64,000 nucleotides of DNA from Collybiopsis luxurians FD-317 M1 (Eukaryota > Basidiomycota > Agaricomycetes > Agaricales > Omphalotaceae), in NCBI GenBank assembly GCA_000827265.1, contig KN834760.1:715818-779817 (forward strand), in the 5' to 3' direction. Shown here piece by piece: positions 45,482 to 58,084 of this stretch (positions are counted from its first letter, which is position 1; the number at the start of each line of letters is the position of its first letter). The notes beneath the pieces are model-generated. The model was given only the letters and a program-made list of their open reading frames with translations. It made no database searches and was not told where the DNA came from. Made by a program: the position numbers and the translations under genes.

Positions 45482-48400
45482 ATGGACTCTCGCCCAATAA
45501 CGCCAGAGTCGCCACTGACCAGCTCGCTGGATGATATAACGAACACAATTGACGATTTGACGCTCGCCCTCAACAATTTTTCCAGAGTTCCTTCACCCGA
45601 GCCGCCCACCAATTTAACGTGTTGCTGTCAACGAGAAGATTGCGAGAATTTTAAGGCATGGCAGGAGACCAAGTCGCGGTTGGAGAGCAGACTTGTTCTT
45701 AGTGCTGGTGTGTTGTGTTACGGGTCGAATGGTTCATTCATTGTTATACTGATACTCATGTGAACAGAGATTGGGCAAGCTTTATTGCAGAGACATGAAG
45801 CTTATGTGCGACGACATGAGGTCGGTTGGGCTCTCGTACGAGTTTAATGGCCTGAAGCTGGAATATCTGACTATCCGCACAGCACTGTTCCATAAATGAA
45901 GACACCTCTTCTAGCGGTGAAGATGGAGATTCAAGACGCCTTTCAGAACTCCAGCGGGAGAAGAATGCTCTGGAAAAGGTATTGAAGCTAACTCGAATTA
46001 TCCAAAATTAGACTCTAACTCGAACCTTGCAGCGCCTCACTCAAGCTCTAGTGAATAACGAAGTTTCAGAGGTCTCTTCGAAAACTTTACACCAGGAGTT
46101 GCAGGAAGCTCGGAATACCATTTCCCGTTTGTCAGCGAGCAATGCAAAGTCAATTGGTTGGGAAACACGTCTTTCAGTCGCCGCGAAAGAAAGGGACGAT
46201 ATGCAACAAGAACGGGACTTTGAATCACAGAGGGCGAGGTTGGCAGAGTCTAGATTTGCCGCGCTGAAGGAAAAGACGTGTACGTGTCACATAAACTCCC
46301 GTTGATACGCTATTTTTGTTGACATGTAGAATAACATCCAGCAAAACTTCAGTCTGAAATGCGCCGATTGCAAGATGAGCTGGAGCAAAGACGTTTACTT
46401 CGCATGGAGTCGACAGAGTCTCTCGTTCAGGATGCAAAAACCCGGATTCAAATCCTTCAAGCCTCTGTGAGTTTTTAATATATCTCGAATTCTTTTTTTT
46501 TCTCATGCTACCCGCTAGATTGGTTCACCTTCGACATTATCAGAAAACTCGGAGCTGACAAAGGTTCTTGAATCGCTAGTTGATGATAATGAGGGATTAA
46601 AACGGGACAATGCCGAGTTGCAGGCCCTTCTTACCGAATCTAGAGATGATTTACACGCCCTGCAGCAGGAGGTGGAAGAGCAGCGTGCCAACATACCTAT
46701 AAATCCGCGGTCGCGCGCAGGCACGCCACTGATGTCTCAGTTCGGAAGGACTCATCACTATTCTGGCAGCATGCCCTCGTCTGTGATCAGGGAACAAGTT
46801 GTAAGCAGTCGTGGGCCTGCGCCTTTCCGTACTAAATGTTTCATAGGCCCCCCTTCTGAACCGACGAAACTCGAGTTTAGAAAGAAGAGGTCTCAAACCT
46901 CCTGAACCTCTTACGCCCGATACCCTCATCCGCGACCTCCCACCTATTTCCCCGGGTGATCCCGAATCACGATCGCCATTTGGTCACCCACGCCACAACG
47001 CACCTTTACCACCGTCTCCGTATCAAATAGAATTCGACAGTGAAAGCAATACTGGGGACTCCACTCCGGAAAAAGCCAGATCACATCGCCCTCTCTTCCT
47101 CCTTACTCGCTCTCGCGCAGTGCAAACCGACCCTCAACCTTCAGGTCTACTTTCCCCGTCCCCTGCACCAACCTCTCCCTCTCCCTCGAATCTAATACCT
47201 GTGCCTTCCCCGCACGATCCTCGATCAGAATCATCTTCATTTTCTGAATCTACAGCCTCTAACATGGCTATTCTTGTCGAGCGTGTGTCGGCACTTCTCA
47301 CTCGAATGACACAGGCGGACGCTTTAACACTGACCAATCGCTTAAAGCGGCAACATCTCCGCGGTGCAGATGTCGGACATTTATCCCGCAGTACTGTGAG
47401 CAACATCATCAACGACATTGCAGGGCTACGAATCCAGTTTCGGCATCTGTTAGAAGATGAAAATCTAGTTATGATGTGTAATAGGAAGGATCTGCGGGCG
47501 CTGTTCAAGTTTTTCCGGGAGGTGTTTGGGGAGATGGCTGGGATGAGGGTTACCTTGAATGATGTTATCCTGGACCCATCTATTGCCCCGAAGATTAGCG
47601 AGTTGGCGTTGGACCCTTCCAAGGCGGAGAACAAGGACGGTAGTGCTGGTTCGAGCGGCTGGATGGCTCCCATATCTAAACTGTTCGGTGGTTCCTCCAC
47701 ATCGACACGGTCGGATGCAGCAGTGGGTAGTAGTGGTAGTGGTGGGCTCGACCGGGCGGTCTCTCCTGCAGCAGCGGCCCTGGGTGGTCTGGTCCGTTCG
47801 ACGAGTCACAAAGGCAACAGCAACGCACGTGCGGCACGCTTTGTACCCAAACTTCAACCTGCACTGTCAGCTTCTGCGACGACTGTGAATGTCGAGTTTT
47901 CTGCGGGCGTAGGGCGGTCCGTGACGAGCTCTTCTGAGTCTTCTACGCCCACTCCTGGTCCATCGCGACAGCATACTGGTTTGGGTGGAGCAGCACCATC
48001 TACTGCTATGGGCGCTGGCTCGTCTTCGGTCATGGGTATATTCGCAGGCGCACCGCAACCGAATCCCGATCCTTGGGTCGTCATACCTAAAGGTCCACGA
48101 AGAGTGCAGTCGGCGATGTTGAACGAATCGCCATTTCGCAGGCCGGGTTTTGGCGGGCCGATGATGAACGTGAATCCGAATCGACTTTCGAGAAATGTTG
48201 ATGCGGTGATTGACGAGCAGAATACGCGTTTGGTCGACGGCGATGTTGGGGAAAGTGTTGGAAATGGAGACGGGGAGGAGCAAGATACGGTAACTCCTTT
48301 GGCGATGCAGCGCACACTTCGAAGGAGAGGGTTATCTGATTCGTCGATACATTCTACGTATTTGGGCCAGGCACAAGGGGGGGATGAGTCGATGACGAGT

Positions 48401-48877
48401 GATGGTACGACGTCGACTTTGGGATCCGCATCGGCTTCAGCATCGACGACAACGACGGACTCGGTGTCGGCGTGGCCCATTCCGCCCTCGAGAGTGTCGG
48501 TCCTTCAAGCGTTGGGCAGAAGAGTGCAGTTTTTTAAGGGTGGGATGGCATTTTCGGATGTGTTGTCTCCGTCATCATATGATGAGCGCCGACAAGGTGA
48601 CACAAGTACAAGCATGAACACGAATGTAAACCCTAATCCGAGTTCCCGTCCTAGTACAAGTGCTGGCACTGGTACAAAGGACAGAGCAGTGTCTAAATCG
48701 AGTCTAGGCTCGTTCATACCTGATCTTTCGCTTTCTTCCTGGGCCGCTGGGCACCCAGAAGGGGTAGTCGGGGTAGATCCTGCGTTTGCAGTTGGCAGTC
48801 CTCCGAGAGACGAGTCGGCGATGATGATTCGGTCTCCTCATCGTCGAGATCGGGACGGGATGGGAGACGGATGGTAA
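45482..48877 (+). CDS. Coiled-coil protein with disordered Ser-rich tail, hypothetical
   Basis: The gene starts at ATG 45482 and ends at 48875-48877 with about seven introns. Placed exons include 45482-45707, 45767-45820 and 45893-~45977; the last, largest exon begins near 46850. The N-terminal ~350 residues carry heptad-like coiled coil (LQREKNALEK, LHQELQEARNTISRLSASN, LQSEMRRLQDELEQRR, NAELQALLTESRDDLHALQQEVEEQ). A folded helical region follows, containing SALLTRMTQADALTLTNRLKRQHLRGADVGHLSRSTVSNIINDI, which looks like the conserved core. The C-terminal ~350 residues are Ser/Thr/Gly-rich. The build suggests a cytoskeletal or spindle-pole-type scaffold, but I cannot name the family. Confidence 0.65.
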
Positions 48878-49776
48878 GCGAAGATTTTGAGGTTGTTCAG
48901 GACGGAGGATGGAGAAGGTTTGGAGGCTGCTTTAGTATAGCTCTATTCATGGAGTACATGAAGTCGATGGTTTTCGGAACAGACTTTTGGATTCCGTAAC
49001 GAATATCGGAAAAAGCTGTTGCTTTCATTACTGTCATTCCATTCATTCATCCTGTCTTCCTAGCTATCTTTCTCGATTTACTGTGTATATGTCGTTTTGT
49101 TCTTTTTTTGTCTACCGATCCCTATGTATATCGTATCTATGACTTACAATACTGTACTACTACGCACTACTCTATAGTCACACACGCCATTTCGGAGCGG
49201 AACCCCGCTGCGTCTCGTTCTCTGCGAGACCGAGTATATACGAGTATATCAGGAGTCCAAGGATCACAATCAAGGACCATGACCACATATGGAATCAGAA
49301 ACGAGGCGTAGCAAGGGACGACGCCTTTTCTGCGTCATAAAAGTACACAGACGCCAGAGGAAGAAAGATTCCATTCTACGCATACAGCTTCGAATGTTTC
49401 CTTCTGTTGGTTCCGCGACCGTGGAAGATTTTACTTAGAAACCAGTTTCAGACGATAATTGCGGACAGAAGTAAAGAAGCAGGCCAGTCTTTGACGCCGC
49501 CTTCCACGGTTTGTTGTTTTTTTGAAATTTTTTTATATAATCCCAGCGTTAGCCTGAATGAGAGACTCCACCAATAATCTAACCGATATTTCGTGAGAGT
49601 GATCGAGGTAATAGAACCGTTCTCCAAATGAGAAGAGTTATTGACGGAAGGGTGTCTATGACATCAGTAAGATAAAGACCTTGGACCGAGTGGAAGATTC
49701 TCCTGTGAACCCGGATGTCATTTTAATCCACTTAAAAGCAGAGGAGGGTGAAATCAGCAAACCCCAGTTTTTCCCG
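48878..49776. other. Intergenic
   Basis: 3' region of the coiled-coil gene and promoter of the sulfotransferase-like array. No gene; short AT-rich and pyrimidine runs only. An open frame upstream of 49777 (49681 onward) continues into the next gene, but lacks an ATG before 49777. Confidence 0.5.
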
Positions 49777-51005
49777 ATGACAGTCGAGGCTTCTCAAAAC
49801 TTCCGTCCTTACCCTCGCCATATTTTCCTCTTTGCTCACCTCCGAACGAGGTCCAACTTGTTTATGCGTCTGTTGGAGACCCATCCCGGGGTTAGATACA
49901 GGCTTTATCCATTCAGAGACGCATTTCAGAGTGGTCCTGAGTGCCAAAACGAGCTCAAAACCAAGCAAGGGAGGGCGACAGGGATTGGCAAGTCGCTGGA
50001 GGAATATGAACAGACGTTTGCACATATCACGTTCCAGGCTGGATTGGATGCTTTGGAGGAACTACTCGCCCAAGCTGAACATGAGGTATGTTGAAAAAAT
50101 TCACATAGGCGGAGAGTGTAGCATTCGACCAACTGAGTTCGTTTTAAATCACAGGGAAAGGTTGGAATAATAAAGGAGCACAGTTGTTTCATGATGGACT
50201 CGAGAACATTGAACAGCAATATAGGCTGCCAACGAGAATCCAAGCCACGACCTAGACTTGTTGATCATCAGCTTGACCTTCAACATCCAGATGAGAACAG
50301 TGAAGAGCATGAGACTGCGAAAGGTTTCCCGACACGGTGCCTGGCAGAACTTCCTCTTCCCAATCCCACATTTCTCCCAGACCGCCTGGCTATCAGTTTC
50401 ATACCCGTCTTCATGATTAGGCATCCTGCATACGCTTTCCCGTCAGCTCTCAGAGCCTCAGCGTCATACGGTGCAAAGGTGTTCGATGCAGATTTTGCCA
50501 TTTTAGCAACTTACCGCTTCCAGAGAATGGTCTTTGAATTTTATCGCAGATACTATGACGAAAGGTACCAAGATTCAGACCCTAGACTGCGGAATTGGCC
50601 CATCGTGGTGGATGGAGACAGATTGGTAAATAGCACGAGAGATCATATGATCAAGTTCTGCGAGCTGGTGGGTCCAATTGGTTTGGAGGAGTCGCAGATT
50701 CAATACTCGTGGGACGCACATCGTGTGAAACGAAATGCGGTTCAAGAGGCATTCCTGGGAGTAGTCGAAGAGTCCACGGGAATTATCAAAAACTCGGTAC
50801 GTTTGAGGCTCAGTTTATTGCCCACATTTTTCTTCTGAATTTTTTTCTTTTTTTGCAGGAGGCTATTAAGCCGCCGAACCTGGAGCAAGAAACAAAAAAG
50901 TGGGAGAAGGAGTGGGATATTGATGTGGCGCGAAAGATGCGAGAACTTGTGGACATCGCAATCCCTGACTATGAAATTCTCTTGCAACATAGCATAGACG
51001 CTTAA
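49777..51005 (+). CDS. Sulfotransferase-like P-loop protein, array copy 1 (365 aa)
   Basis: join(49777..50085, 50155..50796, 50859..51005). Exon 1 carries the P-loop/5'-phosphosulfate-loop region FLFAHLRTRSNLFMRLLETHP; the other five copies have HPRTRSN here, so Pro is replaced by Leu. Exon 2 has GKVGIIKEHS, the NPTFLPDRL block, VFMIRHPAYAFPSALRASAS (3'-phosphate-binding type Arg..Ser), the WPIVVDGDRL strand and YSWDAHRVKRN. Exon 3 encodes the conserved C-terminal helix (WEKEWDIDVARKMRELVDIAI). Enzymes of this fold transfer sulfate from PAPS; the substrate is unknown. This is the most divergent copy, with ~22 extra residues, and opens the array. No signal peptide is seen, so it is cytosolic. 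Confidence 0.82.
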
Positions 51006-51610
51006 TAGTGTGAGAGGAGAGGGAGCAGGACTTTTTTTGCTATCGGCGGACTTGCAATTGCTTTCACGGAAGTTTTGCCAATTAGAGGACTTGTACATGT
51101 ACTAATAATAGGGACAAACTCCGGCGTGAATTGTCGGACGAACTTGGTCCATCAGAACGTTAACCAGATAAAAGCTTGAGGAAAACTGCAGTTCACCTCA
51201 AGCTCAAGAGTAAATTGGGTCGCCACGCGTGATGTTATTCTAATTAAATTATCCGTTTTCCGTATGAAATCCTTCACCGACGTACGTGTCCAACGACGAA
51301 AGATTTTAAGTTCTTCCTTTGATGCATGTGATGGGGTAGGACTGCGCCCGCAGTTGTGGGGGTACCGTACCTATCATCAGGATTGCCAATTGGAGCTTCC
51401 GATGGAGTTTACTTCGAAAGTCCAGGTACGGAAGGGATAAGGGATGTATGTAAATTCTTCATGTGACGGGGATACATCAAGATTCAATAGTGATAATTTA
51501 TCGATGACAAGATCCTCCGCAACATTTTACCCGTTATTTATAAACCCTACATCATTACTCCATACTCGTCGTTGCCTTGAGGCTTACACCTCTCACAGTC
51601 CCTACGCGAA
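51006..51610. other. Spacer between array copies 1 and 2
   Basis: No gene. Promoter of copy 2, which includes TATTTATAAACC-like sequence near 51534-51547 as a possible TATA element. Confidence 0.4.
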
Positions 51611-52747
51611 ATGTCCACTTCCACCCACGGATCCAATGCTCACACCAGGATTTTCCTCTACTCACATCCTCGGACCAGATCGAACCTATTCATACGCCTG
51701 CTGGAAACCCATCCTCAGATAATGAGCAAGCAATATCCGTTCATGTTTTGTTTCCAGAAAGGACCGGAATGCCAGTGGTCTGAGGAAATAAGAACGGGGA
51801 TATTCAAAGCCTCGGGAGAAACGCTGGAGGAAGCGGAGAAGAAATATGCAAACTTGACGTACCAGGCAGGCTTGGATAATATGGAAAAGTTACTTGCGGA
51901 GGCTCAGAAACAGGTACGTGGTTGAAAGCTGCACCCTGAAGAATTTATGGAATCAGGAATTCATTCGTAGGGAAAGTTCTGTGTGATCAAAGAACACACC
52001 GTCTTTTCGTTTGACGCAAAATATTTGAGTTCGCAGGACAGCTCATTTCGTAAAGAGACTGCACAACCAGTGATTATAGATCGCAAATTGGATGTTACTG
52101 GCTCGGATGTCGAACTTGACCTTCCCTCCCCTCCTTTCCCCAACCCTACCTTGTTTCCAGATAGACTGGTTGCCACCATGTCTCCTGTCTTAATAATTCG
52201 ACACCCGATTTCCACTTATCCTTCTTATGTCCGTGCATCGTCCATCTTTGGTGCGAGTGTGTTCCACGCGGAGTTTTCATTAGTCGGGAGTTATCGATGG
52301 CAGCGGATTATATATGACTTTTACAGGGCCTACTATGATAAGACTGATCCGGAGGGAAAGAGAGATTGGCCGATTGTTATTGACGGAGACAAGTTGGTGG
52401 AAGATACAGAGGGACAAATGAAAAAGTTCTGTGAGCTAACAGGCTTGACGGAATCCGGAATTCGGTATTCCTGGGATTCAGCTGGTCGCCCCATTGATCG
52501 TGTCCATGGCGCTTTTGTGGGGACTATCAGTGAATCTACCGGTGTCATAAAAGGACCGGTGAGTATTTGCGCATAATAGAAGGGCAGGTACTCACAAATC
52601 AAAAAGGATTCTTCGAGGGTTTACGATCTGGAAGAGCAGGTGAAGAAATGGACTGCAGAATGGAATGAAGAAGTGGCCCAAAAGATTAAAGAGGCTGTGA
52701 CTTCTTCCATGGAGGACTACGAGTATCTGAGGGCTCGATGCTTGTAG
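51611..52747 (+). CDS. Sulfotransferase-like P-loop protein, array copy 2 (343 aa)
   Basis: join(51611..51913, 51971..52558, 52607..52747), phases identical to the other copies. Exon 1 has FLYSHPRTRSNLFIRLLETHPQIMSK, the putative PAPS 5'-phosphosulfate loop. Exon 2 begins GKFCVIKEHT and contains FPNPTLFPDRLVA, LIIRHPISTYPSYVRASS, RWQRIIYDFYRAYYD, WPIVIDGDKLVED and YSWDSAGRP. Exon 3 ends EDYEYLRARCL, a tail shared by copies 2-6. Closest to copy 3 by eye. Function is inferred from the loop pattern only: a sulfotransferase or a related P-loop enzyme acting on an unknown small molecule. Confidence 0.83.
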
Positions 52748-53397
52748 CTGGGAAACCGTTGTATACCATTTATACGGACAGTCAATGGCATGGTTGAGAC
52801 ACGTAGCTAATTTTCTTTTGGTGCCATCGGATCAGATGGACACCATAGTTTAATCACTTGACAAGGCTTCAAGTTCTACGAATTGGAATACTTGTGAAGT
52901 CTTAGAGAGTGGCTGACCAGGTCCATCATTGATTCAATGATTGTGACGTAACTGATGTGCTTCGTACTTCAGTACACGAGCTCGAGTGCAGGAGAACGAA
53001 CCCTAATTTGGAGACTTTTGGTCAAGATGAATCTGCGCCCGCTATGTTGGTGTGTATTGGATTGGGCAATGATAGAGCCTCCGATGGAATAACTTCTCGA
53101 ACATCCAATCGGCTTGTGTCTGTCGACGGAGCTTATGATCAAACAGCAGGAAGAAGTTTACTCGATGACAAAACAAGGGAAGAAGAGGTAAGGTAAGGTA
53201 ATTTGGCTAGTAAGGTTAATTATGGCTTGGGAACAGATACTCAAACTCCTTAGTCGGATCGTCATTGTATAACGATATTCATAGATGACTGGGAGTATTT
53301 TCTCGAGAGCAGCATCTCATTTAAGGACCAGAGTCTCTTCCTAGCATGATCTCAGGCTACCCTCTACCTCGCACCTTTCCGGACAGTACTGCGCAAT
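52748..53397. other. Spacer between array copies 2 and 3
   Basis: No gene seen. The frame at 52957-53196 has no family resemblance and no copy in the other spacers. The right end holds the promoter of copy 3. Confidence 0.4.
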
Positions 53398-54536
53398 ATG
53401 CCCGGCTCTCCTAATGGATCGGATGCACACACTAACATCTTTCTCTATTCACATCCCCGGACCAGATCTAACCTACTCATTCGCCTGCTGGAAACCCACC
53501 CGCAGGTAATGAGCAAGCAATATCCGTTCTTGTTTTGCTTCCAGAAAGGTCCTGAATCCCAATGGACCGAAGAAACAAAGATAGGGATATTCGAAGCCTC
53601 GGGAGAAACGTTGGAAGAGGCGGAGAAAAAGTACGCACATCTGACATTCCAAGCAGGTTTGGACGATATGGAAAGGCTGCTTGCAGAAGCCCAGATGAAG
53701 GTAGGTGGCTGAAAGGCTGCACTCCGAATGATATGGAATTCAAATTAAATGTGCCCTAGGGAAAGTTCTGTGTGATCAAAGAGCATACAGCCTTCACGTT
53801 TGAGTCTAAATTTTTAAATACCTACGTCAATCTTCCTCGTAAGACAACCGTGCGACCAGCAATGATAGATCACAAACTCGATGTGATTGGCCCAGAGATC
53901 GATCTTGACCTCCCTTCCCCTCCATTTCCCAACCCTACCTTGCTGCCAGATAGAATAGTCGCCACTGTATCTCCTGTCGTCATCATCCGACACCCAATAT
54001 TCACCTATCCTTCTTGGGTCCGCGCATCTTCCGTTTTCGGTGGGAACGTGTTCGACGCAGAGTTTTCATTAGTCGGGAGTTACCGATGGCAAAGGATTAT
54101 TTATGACTTTTATCGGGAATACTACGATAAAACAGATCCGGAGGGAAAGAAAGATTGGCCGATTGTGATGGACGGAGACAAGCTAGTGGAAGATACCCAA
54201 GGCCAAATGAAGAAGTTCTGTGAGCTCGTGGGGTTAACAGAATCTGAAATTCAGTATTCCTGGGATTCGGCTGGTAGACCGCCAGATCGTCTCCTGACCG
54301 CCTTCATGGGGACTATTAGTGAATCAACCGGAGTCATTAAAGGACCGGTAAGTCTTCGGTTTTAAACAGAAGGCCGGTTACTAACAAAATTGAAGGATTC
54401 ATTGAGGATTCCTGATCTGGACGAGGAAGTGAAGAAATGGACAGCAGAATGGAATGAAGAGGTTGCACAAAAGGTGAAAGAGGCGGTAAACTCCTCCTTA
54501 GAGGACTATGAGTATCTGAGGGCTCGCTGCTTGTGA
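53398..54536 (+). CDS. Sulfotransferase-like P-loop protein, array copy 3 (343 aa)
   Basis: join(53398..53700, 53760..54347, 54396..54536); exon lengths 303, 588 and 141 equal those of copy 2, so these two are the closest pair. Motifs: FLYSHPRTRSNLLIRLLETHP, GKFCVIKEHT, PVVIIRHPIFTYPSWVRASS, WPIVMDGDKLVED, EIQYSWDSAGRP and the C-terminal EDYEYLRARCL. All introns are short GT..AG. No disabling change seen. Confidence 0.83.
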
Positions 54537-54888
54537 TTGGATAAGTACTTTGCTACGTAGGTATGGAGAATGGATTGTCAATGGAATTGTCGGTTAGGCT
54601 AAGCGGCCTTAGTTGAATCAGGATATGAAGATATTTCTATGCAGCAGACAAGGGGAACATTATCGACAGACTCCGGTAAGTATATGCGATGCCACATTAT
54701 GTCCGCTCGAATAATTATTCAAATAAGTTTTGAATACGATAATTCGCCCACTAGTACAGCAGGTTGAATAGTAAACACTTCTAGAATTCGGGCCCGGTCC
54801 TGAGTTTTCCTTCGGTACTTAAAAGAGTTCACATCGCATTAAATTTCGAGCCGTTCTTTGCGTTGTTCCTCTCATAGTACTCTTTGGA
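54537..54888. other. Spacer between array copies 3 and 4
   Basis: No gene; AT-rich spacer with the promoter and leader of copy 4. Confidence 0.4.
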
Positions 54889-56041
54889 ATGGCTAACTCC
54901 ACTCATGCATCGGAGACCCACACCAAGATTCTTCTCTTCGCACATCCTCGGACTAGATCGAACTTATTCATACGACTATTAGAAACCCACCCTCAGATAA
55001 TGAGCAAGCAATATCCATTTGCCATGTGTTTTATGAGGGGACCGGAATCCCAGTGGCCTGACAAGATAAAAGAGGGTATATTCGAAGCCGTAGGAGAAAC
55101 GAAAGAGGAAGCCGAGAAAAAATATGCCAAGTTTACTTACCAGGCAGGTTTAGATGATATGGAAACGTTTCTTGCAGATGCTCAGGCGAAGGTAGGTGAT
55201 TGAATATGGTCTTTGGACTCAATTAGGAATCCAATTGATTGAGTGTTGCGGCAGGGGAAAACTTGCGTTATCAAGGAGCATACGGTCTTGGCGTTCAAGT
55301 CAGAACTAGTCAATTCCTACGTCAGCTTTTCCCGCAAAGAGACGGGTCCGGAGATTGTAGATTGCAAATTGGATGTGACTAGCTCAGAGGTCGAGCCATA
55401 TCTCCCTTCCCCTCCCTTCCCCAACCCCACCCTGCTCCCAGATAGATTGGTCGCCACGATGTCTCCTGTCATCATAATTCGGCACCCGATGTTTGTCTTC
55501 CCTTCATGGGCCCGCGTGTGCTCCACTTTTGGTCAAACCGTGTTCGATAAAGAATTTGGAGTTATTGGGAGTCTTCGTTGGCAGCGGATCATGTACGAAT
55601 TTTACCGAGCGTACTATGATAAGATCGACCCCGAGGGAAGGAAAGATTGGCCGATTGTGATTGATGGTGACAAGCTGGTGGAAGATACGCAAGGGCAAAT
55701 GCAAAAATTCTGTTCGCTTGTTGGGTTGGCAGAGTCCGAAATACAGTATTCTTGGGAGGCCTCCGATCGTTTCCCGGATCGTGTCATGGATGCCTTCCGA
55801 GGGACAATCAAGGGATCGACAGGCGTCATAAGAGGACTGGTAAGCCTTTGTGTCTTTGGCGAATGCTTGGAAGATTCGGTGCTGATGAGATATATCAAAG
55901 AATTCTTCGATAATCCCGGATTTGGACGAGCAAGTAAAGAAATGGACAGCAGAATGGAATGCGGAAGTGGCGCAGAAGATAAGAGAAGCGGTAGTTTCTG
56001 GGCTAGAGGACTACGAGTACCTGAGGGCTCGATGTTTGTAA
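54889..56041 (+). CDS. Sulfotransferase-like P-loop protein, array copy 4 (342 aa)
   Basis: join(54889..55191, 55255..55839, 55901..56041). Motifs: LLFAHPRTRSNLFIRLLETHP, GKTCVIKEHT, PVIIIRHPMFVFPSWARVCS, WPIVIDGDKLVED, EIQYSWEASDRFPDR and the tail EDYEYLRARCL. Without the second intron the frame also stays open to 56070, but splicing at 55840-55900 restores the conserved tail and is preferred. The short relic at 59021-59118 is nearly identical to the exon 2 segment at 55384-55476 of this copy. Confidence 0.82.
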
Positions 56042-56601
56042 CTATATCAATCAAGTACGTTAAAGTGTAAACGACTTCACCTGAGAATCTGGGTGGTGAC
56101 CGAGGTGATAAGACAGTGTAACTTGAACGAGTGACTGCTCAAACTTGAAAGGATGCCAAGCCGAGTCCGGGTTGTTTCGGTCTCGACGTATTCACTGCGC
56201 AGCCATGCGTCTCATCGTATTAATGTTATGCCATTGAACTGGTTTACCGAAATTACCGGTGAACGGAAAATATGTATGTCCTTCAGGACTATTCGCAGCT
56301 TCGCAACGGCCGTTTCATTGGGCTCCAGGGGCATACTTGAGTATATGCAGATTCGCGTTCCCGCACTAATTCCATAACGGCCTGGGCAAGGTGGCTTCTT
56401 TTACTAGCAAACTTGAATGCAATAAATTGTCTAGAAGTCCCGGCCTGTGTGGCTGCATGGTACAGAAACATTTACTGTATTTCAAGTTCGGAACTATGCT
56501 CTTCATTGATTCTTTTTTATGTATAAGGACCACACTCAAATGCACGCATCCAGGCTACCACTTGCCTTGCACCTCCAACTGAACTGTGCTACATACGCGC
56601 A
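56042..56601. repeat. Spacer; start of the duplicated ~1.84-kb segment
   Basis: No gene. From about 56230 the sequence matches about 59697 onward (for example CGTTTCATTGG..ACTTGAGTATATGCAGA and GCATGGTA blocks), marking the left edge of a segmental duplication that continues through copy 5 to about 58068. Confidence 0.7.
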
Positions 56602-57754
56602 ATGGTTGACTCTACTCGAGGATCTACTGAGGCTCACACCAGGCTCTTTCTCTTTGCACATCCTCGGACCAGATCCAATTTATTCATACGTCTCTTGGAG
56701 ACCCACCCTCAAATGATGTGCAAGCAGTACCCGTTTATGATGGGATTCATGAGAGGACCTGAATCCCAGTGGCCAGACAACATAAAGGAGGCAATATTCA
56801 GAACGTTAGGAGAGACAAAAGAATCGGCGGAGGAGAAATACGCAAACTTGACATACCAGGCAGGTTTGGATGACATGGAAATATTCCTCGCAGAGGCCGA
56901 GGCGAAGGTAGGTGGTCAAATGTTACCTTTGGAGTCATATGGTTCCCAAGTCGATATTGTAGGGAAAATTCTCCGTGGTCAAAGAGCACACAGTCTTGGC
57001 GTTCAAGTCGAAGCTGGTAAACTCCTACGTCAATTTTTCTCGTAAAGAGGGTCCGGAACCGGAGATTGTAGATCGTAAATTGGATGTTGTTAGTTCAGAG
57101 GTCGAACTCGATACCCCTGCCTTTCCACTTCCCAACCCTACCTTGTTCCCAGACAGACTGGTCGCCAAGTTATCTCCTGTCATTGTAATCCGAAACCCAA
57201 TGTTTGTTTGTCCTTCATGGGTCCGCGTGTCCTCTACCTTTGGCGGGACCGTGTTCGACACAGAATCTGCAGTAATTGGAAATCTCAGATGGCAGCGAAT
57301 TCTCTATGACTTCTACCGAGCTTATTATGACGGGACTGATCCAGAAAGATACAAAAATTGGCCGATTGTGATTGACGGAGACAAGTTGGTAGAGGATCCG
57401 GAAGGGCAGATGAAAAAATTCTGTAGTCTGGTAGGATTGATAGAATCCGGTATACAGTACTCTTGGGAATCGTCAGATTCATCCAATCGCTATCATTCAG
57501 ATCGCGTGCTAGGCGCTTTTTTGGGGACTATCATGGAATCAAAGGGTGTGATAAGGGTAGGTCTTTGAGAAAGATTGAAGGGTGTTGGTGCTAACAAAGA
57601 AAGAAAACAGAAGGATTATTTGAAGGTCCCCAGCCTGGAGGACCAAGTAAAGAAGTGGACAGCGGAATGGAATGTGGAAGTAGCGCAAAAGATGAAAGAG
57701 GCGGTAATTTCTGCCTTAGAGGATTATGAGTATTTGAGGGCTCGATGTTTGTAG
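56602..57754 (+). CDS. Sulfotransferase-like P-loop protein, array copy 5 (347 aa)
   Basis: join(56602..56907, 56963..57556, 57611..57754). Lies inside the first copy of the ~1.84-kb duplication and pairs with copy 6. Motifs: FLFAHPRTRSNLFIRLLETHP, GKFSVVKEHT, PVIVIRNPMFVCPSWVRVSS (His of RHP replaced by Asn), WPIVIDGDKLVEDPEG, YSWESSDSSNRYHSDR and the tail EDYEYLRARCL. Reading frames are intact. Confidence 0.83.
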
Positions 57755-57938
57755 TTGTACAAGCAATATCTATGTCCAGAACTTGTGCAAACGACTGTAT
57801 CAGCATGTACGCGCAATGAAATTCAATGGCTTGGACTCAGTGGCTACCAGGCGCTAAGACTAGCGCAATGCTCTTACATAATCACCGCAGCAGCGTTCTC
57901 GGGGGTTTATTTGCTCTTGGCGACGACTACCATCTGTT

Positions 57939-57994
57939 ATGCCCAAAATCCGCACTGCGAGGATCAAGAAGCCCCCACAAGGATATGAGGACAT
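57939..57994 (+). pseudogene. Duplicated exon 1 of BUD31
   Basis: The frame MPKIRTARIKKPPQGYEDM copies the first exon of the intact BUD31 gene (61396-61458). Seven bases are deleted before the intron (GAGGACAT/GTGCGC here against GAGGACATAGAGACA/GTGCGC), and two or three residues differ. Copied intron sequence follows to about 58068, where similarity stops. It is part of the segmental duplication and lacks the other exons, so it is not functional. Confidence 0.88.
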
Positions 57995-58076
57995 GTGCGC
58001 AAATTACTCCTCATACTTCTTTTGACCCATACTGATTGCTTGAACATTACAACTCAAAATTACCCTTGAATTGTAT

Positions 58077-58084
58077 GTGACTGG
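58077..58084. repeat. Left target-site duplication of the hAT-like element
   Basis: GTGACTGG, repeated exactly at 59013-59020. Eight base pairs is the hAT duplication size. Confidence 0.9.

Noticed and set aside
47134..47700. 188-codon minus-strand ORF, and a 208-codon one at 47854-48480
   Set aside because: Both are shadows of the long Ser-rich last exon of the coiled-coil gene.
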